Part shown: one piece after another, positions 25,324-32,299 of the stretch
Layout of the letters: every line of letters starts with the position of its first letter
Numbering within the stretch: the first letter of the stretch is position 1
Source of the DNA: Ensifer sp. LC163
GTDB taxonomy: Bacteria; Pseudomonadota; Alphaproteobacteria; Rhizobiales; Rhizobiaceae
Assembly: GCF_001695855.1 (NCBI RefSeq)
Contig: NZ_MBSS01000001.1
Span: forward strand, 62,001-126,000
DNA: 64,000 bases
Reading direction: 5' to 3'
Made by a program: the position numbers and the translations under genes
The notes under the pieces: model-generated
Database searches by the model: none
What the model saw: only the letters and a program-made list of their open reading frames with translations
What the model was told of the DNA's origin: nothing

Positions 25324-25431
25324 TACTGCATAATTTAGCCTTAAATCGGAATCGATTTAAGGATAAATTATGCAGCAAGTTTAAAGTGTTACAGCGTCCT
25401 TAGCGCGTCATGTTTGACGCGCGGCGCTGTA
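25324..25431 (+). repeat. RIME-type intergenic repeat, copy 5
   Basis: This well-conserved copy in forward orientation lies between the 3' ends of the convergent cyclase and beta-propeller genes. Confidence 0.85.
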
Positions 25432-25462
25432 GCGTAAGCGGCACCCAGAGTGAGAGCGTGGA

Positions 25463-26131
25463 CTATTTGCTTCTGGCGCTGCGGTCGGCTGCCGCGGGCC
25501 GCTTCGGACGGCGGATGGCTCTCACCTTGCCGCTTGAGCCTCCGCCGCAGAAGAAGCGGTCGCCGCCATCGGCCTCGAGCCCCGACACGGCCATGCCGGC
25601 CGGCATGTCGAGCCTCTCCAGCACCTCGCCCGTTTCCGGATCGATGCGCCTGATATCGCTGACGTCCCCTTCCCAGGTGCCATGCCACAGGTCGCCGTCG
25701 ACCCAGGTGACGCCGGTGACGACGCGGTTGGACTCGATAGTGCGCAGGATGGCCCCCGTCTCCGGATCGATCTGATGGATTTTCCGACCCCGATGCTGGC
25801 CCACCCAGAGCGTGCCTTCGGCCCAGGCAAGGCCGGAATCACCGCCATTGCCGGGCGCCGGGATCGTCGAAAGCACGCGGCCGGTCTTCGGATCGATTTT
25901 CTGGATGCAATCCTCGGCGATCTGGAACAGGTGCTGCCCGTCGAAGGCCGTTCCCGCATGGGCGGCGACGTCGATGGAGCGCACCGCCTGCCCGCTTTCG
26001 GGATCGAGCGCATTCAGTTTATCGCCGGAGGCAAACCAGACGTGATGGCCGTCGAAGGTAACGCCATGCACGTGGTCGGCACCGGGAAAGGGGCCATATT
26101 CGCGGAGAATTTCGGCGGAGGTTCGTTTCAT
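25463..26131 (-). CDS. Beta-propeller protein (glutamine cyclotransferase/PQQ-like repeats)
   Basis: The 222-residue protein is built of repeated blades with the pattern IDPETGxVLxxI (KIDPKTGRVLSTI, QIDPETGAILRTI, RIDPETGEVLERL) alternating with LWVGQHRGRKI-type strands. This matches the glutaminyl cyclotransferase/PQQ-like propeller superfamily. It lacks a signal peptide. No catalytic function can be assigned. The C-terminus is basic (RRPKRPAAADRSARSK). It starts 9 bp after the stop of the regulator gene at 26141, so the two form an operon. Confidence 0.8.
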   Translation of the reverse strand: MKRTSAEILREYGPFPGADHVHGVTFDGHHVWFASGDKLNALDPESGQAVRSIDVAAHAGTAFDGQHLFQIAEDCIQKIDPKTGRVLSTIPAPGNGGDSGLAWAEGTLWVGQHRGRKIHQIDPETGAILRTIESNRVVTGVTWVDGDLWHGTWEGDVSDIRRIDPETGEVLERLDMPAGMAVSGLEADGGDRFFCGGGSSGKVRAIRRPKRPAAADRSARSK

Positions 26132-26140
26132 CGTTTTATC

Positions 26141-27361
26141 CTAATCGCTCGGCAGCGGACCGGGGAGTAACAACACTGTCGGGAAACCCGGCACCGGCGG
26201 CATCATCCAGCGGCGCGCACGCCCCCGCCCGACCGACTGCACCTTGCCGGCGGCGCTAAGCGCGTCAAGCGCCCGCTGCACCGTGCGCGGGCTGGCGCCA
26301 AGCGCGATCGCCAGCGCCGAGCTCGCCCACGCCTCGCCATCGGCGAGCAAGGCAAGCACCGCGCCATGCTGCCCCTCGACGGGCGGCGCCAGCACGGCGA
26401 CCTTCCCGGCGTGCCGCGGCAGAAGTGCAAAACCGCGCCCTGTCGCCCTTACCTCTGCCACGTCCCGTAGCTCTGCCCGAAGCCGCCCGATTTCGACGCG
26501 CAGCCGGGCGCGGTGCGATTCATCGGCGTGCCTGGCCCGGAAGGCGCGGGCGAGAAGCAAACTCCTCGGCGCATCCCCGGGCCAGGCTTCGGCCAGCGTC
26601 CGGGCGAGCGCAAAGAGAACCGGGCGCGTTGCGAGCGACACGACCCTGTCATCTGCCCGCACGACATGGCGGCATGCATCGACGACCAGTGCGCCGGACG
26701 CCAGCAACGCCTCGACCTCCTCAAGCAGCAGCGCCCTCTCCTCGCCTCGGACGATCAAGCGCGCGGCCGGTCTGGCGAGCGCGAGGAATGCGCCGTCGAC
26801 TTCGGCGATCAGTGCCGGGATATCCGCTTCGCGCGCCGCCTCTCGGGCCTGCACCAGCGCCTCACGCGCCACCTTGGTGCGCAAGCGCCGGATCGCGATG
26901 CCCGCAACAATGAGAGCATGGGCGGCCCGCGACGCGGGCGGCAACGGCGTCGGGTCGAAACCGGCAAGCGCCTGCTCGGCCTCGTCGAGGCGGCCGATCA
27001 GCACCAGACGGCGGACCTGGAGATTGCGCGCATGAGCAGCGTTGGCGCGATCGCCGCGGGCGTCGAGCGTGGCGCGCGCCGTATCGAGCGCCTTTTCGGG
27101 CCAGCCGAGATCGCGCGAAACGAGCGCAATCTCGGCTTCGGCGACGACACATCGCGCCCGTGCCACCGCCTCCCTTGCGCCGAACGCGCGCGCAGCGCTT
27201 TTCAGCAAAACCTTTGCGCGCGGGAAATCGCCGAGTTGGGCCATCGCAATCCCGCGCAGCGCCAGCGCCGGCGCGTCGTCGCGAAGTGCTACGCGTTTGA
27301 GCGCACCGAGCGGATCGCCCGCCGCCAGCGCCCGCGCTGCAGCCGTGATCAGCGAGTCCAT
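26141..27361 (-). CDS. Putative TPR-like regulator with C-terminal winged helix
   Basis: The 406-residue protein has an Ala-rich all-helical N-terminal region (residues 1-200) that looks like degenerate TPR repeats, and a C-terminal helix-turn-helix (ALAIALGASPRTVQRALDALSAAGKVQ..., here quoted in part: GASPRTVQRALDALSAAGKV) near residues 345-375. The middle contains a segment reminiscent of regulatory winged helices (RLRVEIGRLRAELRDV). I regard it as a transcription factor of an unnamed family. ATG 27361 follows GGGATTGCG. It is the first gene of a two-gene operon with the beta-propeller gene and is divergent from the gene at 27469. Confidence 0.75.
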   Translation of the reverse strand: MDSLITAAARALAAGDPLGALKRVALRDDAPALALRGIAMAQLGDFPRAKVLLKSAARAFGAREAVARARCVVAEAEIALVSRDLGWPEKALDTARATLDARGDRANAAHARNLQVRRLVLIGRLDEAEQALAGFDPTPLPPASRAAHALIVAGIAIRRLRTKVAREALVQAREAAREADIPALIAEVDGAFLALARPAARLIVRGEERALLLEEVEALLASGALVVDACRHVVRADDRVVSLATRPVLFALARTLAEAWPGDAPRSLLLARAFRARHADESHRARLRVEIGRLRAELRDVAEVRATGRGFALLPRHAGKVAVLAPPVEGQHGAVLALLADGEAWASSALAIALGASPRTVQRALDALSAAGKVQSVGRGRARRWMMPPVPGFPTVLLLPGPLPSD

Positions 27362-27468
27362 CGCAATCCCGTCAAACTTGTAACTCCCGTCCTCCCGGCA
27401 TCCGGCGCTAACTGTACCCGCAGATCGGCAGCGACCTGCAAGACCGACCAACGAATGGATATCCGAAA

Positions 27469-27744
27469 ATGACGACGGACAGAACCGGAACGATTGAAGG
27501 ATGGCGAAGGGCGATAGCACTTGGCCTATCCGACCAGCTTTCACTCCTCGCCAGCCCGACCTTCGCGATCATGGCGCTGCTGACCGGCGTTCTGAGTGCT
27601 GGCGAACGGGACATGCTCTGCACGACCGCGCCGACGTCACCGCTGACGGGAATGGTTGCGATGTACGGTCTGATGAGTGCCTTCCACGCCGGGCCCTGGC
27701 TCAGGCTGATCGCCGACGGGCGAAGCTCCGCCCATCGGCCGTAA
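27469..27744 (+). CDS. Hypothetical small membrane protein
   Basis: The 91-residue protein has two hydrophobic stretches (ASPTFAIMALLTGVLSAG, and TGMVAMYGLMSAFHAGPWL). The family is not recognised. It lies upstream of and co-oriented with the DUF899 remnant, divergent from the putative regulator gene, suggesting the three formed one locus before the downstream deletion. Confidence 0.6.
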   Translation: MTTDRTGTIEGWRRAIALGLSDQLSLLASPTFAIMALLTGVLSAGERDMLCTTAPTSPLTGMVAMYGLMSAFHAGPWLRLIADGRSSAHRP

Positions 27745-27786
27745 GGCCCGATCGACAAGGATCTCAACACGAAGGAAACCAACACC

Positions 27787-27885
27787 ATGCAGAACGAAAT
27801 CGTTTCATCTGAGGCGTGGCTGAAGGCGCGCCTGGAACTACTTGCCGCCGAAAAGGAATTCACCCGGCAACGGCAGGCGCTGACA
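27787..27885 (+). pseudogene. DUF899 gene remnant (N-terminus only)
   Basis: After AAGGAAACCAACACC, an ATG opens a frame reading MQNEIVSSEAWLKARLELLA then AEKEFTRQRQALTA. This is the conserved N-terminus of DUF899 (thioredoxin-like) proteins, which normally continue with RRALPW and run for more than 200 residues. Here similarity stops after about 33 codons and the reading continues antisense through the 3' end of the MBL gene. A deletion has therefore joined two genes near 27885. The ribosome site is intact, so a 62-residue hybrid peptide could still be made. Confidence 0.75.
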
Positions 27886-28627
27886 GCACCAGCACATCGC
27901 CATCGGCCGGGATCAGCAGTTTCGTTGCGGAAATGCCGCGCGCCTTGGCGGCCTCGCGCAGGTTCTGCCGGCTGATCGTGGCATGGTCGAGCGCCTCCAT
28001 GTGGGTGGCGACGACCACCGCATCGCCGGATGTTTCGCAGACGGTAACGGTTTCCTGCGCGTCCATGACGATCAGGTCGCCGTCCCAGCGCGCGCCACAG
28101 GAATGGGTGACGATGATGTCCGGCTTCGTCTCGGCGATCACGTCTGCGACCGGCGGATAGAGCACGGTGTCGCCGGCCCAATAGATCGAAGGCTCGCCCT
28201 CGCCTTCAAGCGTCAAGCCCATGACCGAGCCCATCAGCTCGACGACAGGACCAAGACCGTGGCTGCCTTGACGCCGTGTCAGCGTCAGCCCCTGCCACGT
28301 GGCCCGGTCATTGAGCGGCGTAACATCGGTAAAACCCGCGGCGCGGATCTCCCCTTCGTCGCCTGGCTGACAGAAGATCGGCAGATGCTTCGGCAGGCGC
28401 TGCTTGGCCACGCTGTCGAAATGATCGGAGTGCAGGTGCGAGACGATGACCAGCTCGACGCCGTCGAGGATCGTGTCGATCGACACCGGCAGCTCGACCA
28501 TCGGGTTCTCCGACCGATTGGCGAAGGATGGCAGGCTGTGTTTCGGCGCGAGATAGGGATCGATCAGCACCGTGCGGCCGGCATAGTCGAGCTTCAGGGT
28601 GGCGTTACGGATCAGCTGCAGTTTCAT
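27860..28627 (-). CDS. MBL-fold metallo-hydrolase with scar-derived C-terminus
   Basis: The 255-residue protein is a metallo-beta-lactamase fold hydrolase (UlaG/YhfI-like). The metal motif HLHSDHFD (about residues 64-71) is intact, with further ligands in GSHGLG, WAGDTVLY and VATHMEALDH. The conserved body ends at DGDVLVL; the last residues (SAPAVAG) and the stop codon derive from antisense sequence of the DUF899 remnant, so the original C-terminus may have been replaced. All metal ligands lie before the junction, so activity is probably kept. ATG 28627 follows GAGGATGCACCCCC. Confidence 0.85.
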   Translation of the reverse strand: MKLQLIRNATLKLDYAGRTVLIDPYLAPKHSLPSFANRSENPMVELPVSIDTILDGVELVIVSHLHSDHFDSVAKQRLPKHLPIFCQPGDEGEIRAAGFTDVTPLNDRATWQGLTLTRRQGSHGLGPVVELMGSVMGLTLEGEGEPSIYWAGDTVLYPPVADVIAETKPDIIVTHSCGARWDGDLIVMDAQETVTVCETSGDAVVVATHMEALDHATISRQNLREAAKARGISATKLLIPADGDVLVLSAPAVAG

Positions 28628-28920
28628 GGGGGTGCATCCTCTGGCGGCGAGCCATGTTTGAAGGTAGCCGGATCGTTGCGATTGCCACGGTAAAATCAAG
28701 CCCCGAAATGCGGCCTTGCCGCAGCCTTTCCGGCTGCCGCTGTTCATCGCCGCCTCGATCGCCCTCGTCTACGCGAGCCGAAAACACGCGGGCGGGCCGG
28801 CCGAGGCAGACCGCCAACAGCGCGACACGCGAACAGGCTTCGGTTATCGGCGCGACTGAAACATCGGCGCATGCATAAGGCCCCAGCCTTCGCCACCGCC
28901 GCGTCCATCATCGCCGTGCC
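28628..28920. other. Intergenic stretch, possible tiny membrane ORF
   Basis: About 290 bp lie between the MBL and peroxiredoxin genes. A plus-strand frame from TTG 28716 to 28859 would encode 47 residues with one hydrophobic helix (RLPLFIAASIALVYASRKH) but has no good ribosome site. It could be a gene remnant. Nothing else is visible. Confidence 0.3.
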
Positions 28921-29613
28921 CTACTTGGCGGAAGAAATCGCGATATCTCTTGCGGCGGCGATGATCCGCTCAGCGGTCGGAAAAGTCCCGATCGCCTCCG
29001 GCCCGTTGCGCGCCTCAATCTCAGCCCAGGCAATGCGGCCCAATGCATCGACGAGGAAATGGCCGACAAGCTGGGTGCCGTGATTCTCGAAAATGGACCG
29101 GTCGGCGTCCAGCAGCTCGAAGCCATCCTTGGCATTGAGCACGGTATTGGCCTCCATCGGCTGCATCGGCTCGGCCATTTCGCCGTTCGGGTTGATGCGC
29201 GCGGCGGCAAATTGTTCGAAGCTGGTGTGGAAGGGCCATTGCGGCTTCTCCCCGCTGTCGGCTGCCGCGAAGACGACGCGTGGCACACCGAAGTCACGAT
29301 GCGTGCGGCAGTCGGGATCGCACAGCACCGTGACCGGCGTCGGCTGGAACTGGAGATAGAGCCGCGCCCGCTCCACCGGCGTGTTGATCACGGCCAGCGT
29401 CTCGACGCCCGCCTCGTGCAAGGCGGGCTGGAGTGCTGAAAACTGCCGGAGCTGACGCCGGCAGAACGGGCAATGCAGGCCGCGAAACAGCCCGATAAGG
29501 AACGGTCGGCCACGCAGGTCCGCGAGCGACACCATGCCCTCGATGTTGGCAGCGGGCAGCGAGAACGCTGGAGCGGCCTCCCCTGGGGAGAGTGCTGGAA
29601 GCTCATTCGCCAT
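28921..29613 (-). CDS. Peroxiredoxin/AhpC-TSA family protein
   Basis: The 230-residue protein has a thioredoxin fold: PAFSLPAANIEG at the start, LRGRPFLIGLFRGLHCPFCR with a CxxC motif (HCPFCRRQLRQF, about residues 50-61), ALHEAGVETLAVINTP, and LVDALGRIAWAEIEARNG near the C-terminus. It probably reduces peroxides or acts as a thiol oxidoreductase in the cytosol. The frame is open far upstream through a RIME-type repeat, but the ATG at 29613 with GGAGGGAGGACGG is clearly the start. Confidence 0.85.
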   Translation of the reverse strand: MANELPALSPGEAAPAFSLPAANIEGMVSLADLRGRPFLIGLFRGLHCPFCRRQLRQFSALQPALHEAGVETLAVINTPVERARLYLQFQPTPVTVLCDPDCRTHRDFGVPRVVFAAADSGEKPQWPFHTSFEQFAAARINPNGEMAEPMQPMEANTVLNAKDGFELLDADRSIFENHGTQLVGHFLVDALGRIAWAEIEARNGPEAIGTFPTAERIIAAARDIAISSAK

Positions 29614-29635
29614 GGAAAACCGTCCTCCCTCCAGA

Positions 29636-29732
29636 GCAATTCCAGCAAAAGTGCGGAGCGTTTTGCGTCCGGAATTGCCTACAAACAAAGAGATAGAGCG
29701 TTTCCACCATTCCGTCTGTACCGGAAACGCTC
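29636..29732. repeat. Rhizobial GCAATTCC...GGAATTGC hairpin repeat, copy A
   Basis: GCAATTCC at 29636 pairs with GGAATTGC some 50 bp later, followed by CTACAAACAAAGAGATAGAG and a second stem TTTCCACC...GGAAACGC. A related unit is found at 59957. It abuts RIME copy 6 directly, making a composite mosaic. Confidence 0.7.
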
Positions 29733-29831
29733 TGCTGCACAATTCCTTAAATCGGATCCGATCTAAGGAATTATGCAGCAAGTTTAAAGCGTTACAGCGT
29801 CCCTTGCGCGTCATATTTGACGCGCGGCGCT
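29733..29831 (+). repeat. RIME-type intergenic repeat, copy 6
   Basis: Forward copy whose last bases (GGCGCTGTA in others) are replaced after GGCGCT, so it is slightly truncated at its GC-rich end. It lies between the peroxiredoxin and caspase genes. Confidence 0.8.
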
Positions 29832-29887
29832 CGAATGTCACTCGCCAATCACGTCGTCTCGCGACCATGACGGTTTGCGCGGTGCTC

Positions 29888-31447
29888 TCACCGCCAGTCG
29901 CAATCCCAGGGCTGCCCGCGGGCGGCCCGGCGGCAAACGAAGGCGCGGCCGCAAGAATGCGTGGCGGATCTCACCGTGCGTCCGCGCCCCGTGCCGGGCT
30001 GCAACGTCTGGCGGGCCGCAAGCTGGGCACTCGCCGGGCAACTGGCGAAGCTCTTTCTCTTGGCGTCATCCGGCGCCGTGATCGCGTTCGATGGTGTCTT
30101 TTTGGCCGGCGTCTCGCCGGTGCTGCGCGTCTTCGACGGCTCCGGCAGCTTCGCCTCGCGTTTGACGTCAACGCAGCGGCCGCTTTTCAGCTGCTGGTTC
30201 TGGGCGCAGACAAGCGGGCAGATCTGCGCCTTCTGCGTCCGCAATCGCGCCAGCACGTCACCAGACGGTTCGAGAGCCGCAAGCTCGACCTTGCTGAGCC
30301 TGGCGAACTGCTCCAGCGCCCGGCGGCTGCCCAAACCCCAGAGCCCGTCTTCGCTGCCGGCGCGGCAGCCGACGCGGTTCAGCTCCTTCTGGATCGAGCG
30401 CACCAGCTCGCGGTCCGGCTCAGTGGTTTCAAGCGCCGGGGTTTCGGTAACCGGCGGCTGCGTCAGCGCGGCCACTTGCTCGGTTGCCGCAGCCCCATCG
30501 GCAGCGGCGCGCTCGATGATCCTGATCTTCGCCTTGGCCAGAGAAACGAACGTGCCGGCGGGATATTGCTGGAGATAGGCGTCGAACAGGTCCCGGTCGC
30601 TCGATCCCTTGATCGTATCCCAATAGGCAAGCTCGGCCGCATTATCCCCCTTGCCGCTGCCGGTCGATGCGGCGGCTTCCGGCGCCGTCGACGGCTTCAG
30701 CACCACCTCGCCCGTCAGCGAGGAATTGTCCCAGGGCACCTGTTTGCCAGCGGTCGCCGCCAGCACGTCGCGGCGCACGTCGATCAGCTCGCGGGTAATG
30801 TCCCGCCCCGGCTTGCCGAGATGGCGAAGCAGAGCGGCCGTAAAGGGCGAGTTGCGTCCGGCGCCATCGAGCGCGACGTTGCCGGGCTGGGTGGCAAAGG
30901 CGATCAGGGAGCCGATGCCGGTGCCGACCTTCGCCAGCCCCCGGCCGATCGAGCTGGAGCGCGTGCCCATCGAACGGGCAAGATTGACGGCCAGCGGATT
31001 GTCGCGACAGGCATCGAGAAACACCAGATTGACCCGGGTGCTGCGCTCCATCGCCGAAAGGATCAGGTTGATCGGCACCGCCTCGAATTCGAGGTCGATA
31101 TAGGAAAGAAGCTTGGCGTCGACGGGCGCGATGTAATTCTCGCCGTTCACCTGCAGGCCGTGCCCGGCATAGTAGAACAGCGCCAGGTCGGCGCCGTCGA
31201 GCTTGCCGACGAAATCGCGGATCGTGTTGCGGACGCCGGCAAGATCGAGGTCGCGGCCGACGACGACCTCGAAGCCCAGATCCCTCAGCTTGGCCGCCAT
31301 GTCGCCGGCATCGTTGTCGGGGTTGGGCAGCGTCGGCACATGCTGATAGGCCGAATTGCCGATGACCAGCGCCACCCGCTTTTCGGCAAGCGCCTGCGAA
31401 CAGATCAGCACCAGGAAGACCGTCATGACCATGCGAAGGCAATGCAT
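29888..31447 (-). CDS. Exported caspase-family (C14) protein with peptidoglycan-binding-like domain
   Basis: The 519-residue protein has a signal peptide (MVMTVFLVLICSQALA) and a caspase p20-like domain: KRVALVIGNSAY at the start, the catalytic His in FYYAGHG (about residue 96) and the catalytic Cys in LVFLDACRDNP (about residue 147), followed by PGNVALDGAGRNSPFTAALL. After a low-complexity linker there is a PG-binding-1-like segment (SIQKELNRVGCRAGSEDGLW, with Cys) and a Cys-rich C-terminus. Such metacaspase-like proteins are common and multi-copy in rhizobia; physiological targets are unknown. The ATG at 31447 with GGGGGG upstream is preferred. Confidence 0.88.
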   Translation of the reverse strand: MHCLRMVMTVFLVLICSQALAEKRVALVIGNSAYQHVPTLPNPDNDAGDMAAKLRDLGFEVVVGRDLDLAGVRNTIRDFVGKLDGADLALFYYAGHGLQVNGENYIAPVDAKLLSYIDLEFEAVPINLILSAMERSTRVNLVFLDACRDNPLAVNLARSMGTRSSSIGRGLAKVGTGIGSLIAFATQPGNVALDGAGRNSPFTAALLRHLGKPGRDITRELIDVRRDVLAATAGKQVPWDNSSLTGEVVLKPSTAPEAAASTGSGKGDNAAELAYWDTIKGSSDRDLFDAYLQQYPAGTFVSLAKAKIRIIERAAADGAAATEQVAALTQPPVTETPALETTEPDRELVRSIQKELNRVGCRAGSEDGLWGLGSRRALEQFARLSKVELAALEPSGDVLARLRTQKAQICPLVCAQNQQLKSGRCVDVKREAKLPEPSKTRSTGETPAKKTPSNAITAPDDAKRKSFASCPASAQLAARQTLQPGTGRGRTVRSATHSCGRAFVCRRAARGQPWDCDWR

Positions 31448-31480
31448 GTCATACCCCCCGGACATGCCCGTCCATGTCCC

Positions 31481-31567
31481 TATTGCGTGTTTCCTTAAAT
31501 CCTTGCCGATTTAAGGATAAAAACATGCGGCAGTTCAAAGTGCTGCAGCGACCTTAGTGCGTACAAA
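31481..31567 (+). repeat. Degenerate RIME-type repeat, copy 7
   Basis: The AT-rich half is recognisable (TTCCTTAAATCCTTGCCGAT, then TTTAAGGATAAAAACATGCGG) and CAGTTCAAAGTGCTGCAGCG matches the central part, but the GC-rich palindrome is decayed. It is probably an old copy. Confidence 0.65.
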
Positions 31568-31868
31568 GTCGCCTGCCCCGCCGCCCGCGCACCGGCCGAC
31601 AATCTGAAGGGTGCGGTCCATTGCCGGCCCTGTCAATGCGGCCGGCCCGCCCCTCCGACACCCGTTCCGCACGAAAACGCTTGGCAAGCTCGTCCCTGGA
31701 TTAACGAACGATGGCCGCATTTCATTCAATTGCCAAATGGGATTAGGGGGCTCTAACCCATTCGGTTTACGGCCCCTTGCATGCGGATTTTGCCGGCGAG
31801 GTCCCGAAACGGAAACGGCGCCGGGTGATCCCGACGCCGTTTCGAAATTCCGGTATGAAGAGGTGCTC
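31568..31868. other. Intergenic stretch with a 3' hairpin
   Basis: No gene is seen in this 300-bp gap. A stem GAAACGGCG (31812-31820) with CGCCGTTTC (31835-31843) lies just downstream of the minus-strand secreted-protein gene and may be its terminator, though the T run is poor. Confidence 0.5.
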
Positions 31869-32132
31869 TTACTTGACGATCGCCGAACCGTTGACGATCT
31901 CGACATTCTCGTCGCCCTGCAGGCCGATGCGGTCGCCGCTCGGCGTGGTGACGAAGCAGCCACTGGGGCAGATCATCTCCGTGGCGCCGGCGCTGATCGC
32001 CACTTCCATGCGGCTTTCACCCTCGACGACAACCAGAACAGCAGTCTCGCCATCCTTGTTCGTGACAGTCGCGGCCGATACCGCCCCTGCCGCCAGCACG
32101 CCGGAAAGCAAAGCAATCACAAATGTCTTCAT
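31869..32132 (-). CDS. Small secreted hypothetical protein
   Basis: The 87-residue protein has a clear signal peptide (KTFVIALLSGVLAAGAVSAA) and a beta-rich mature domain with a Cys pair (MICPSGCFV). No family is recognised. It is preserved as a compact exported protein and probably forms one disulfide in the periplasm. ATG 32132 is preferred over the longer frame to 32177 because the signal peptide starts there. Confidence 0.7.
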   Translation of the reverse strand: MKTFVIALLSGVLAAGAVSAATVTNKDGETAVLVVVEGESRMEVAISAGATEMICPSGCFVTTPSGDRIGLQGDENVEIVNGSAIVK

Positions 32133-32299
32133 CGCCCATCGACGCCCGCGGCGCCGCCCTTTTGTCCAGCCGGCCACCCCGTCGGATTGCGACGGTGGCT
32201 CCGGCCACCTCTTCAGCCCGTGACAGCCTAGACCGTCAAAAGAAGAATTGCATGCTTTTTATCGCGGGCAGGCTGAATAGCGGCTGAACGCTCCGTTTA

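Noticed and set aside
28716-28859. TTG-started 47-codon frame with one hydrophobic helix
   Set aside because: No ribosome site and no similarity; kept only as a remark in the intergenic entry.
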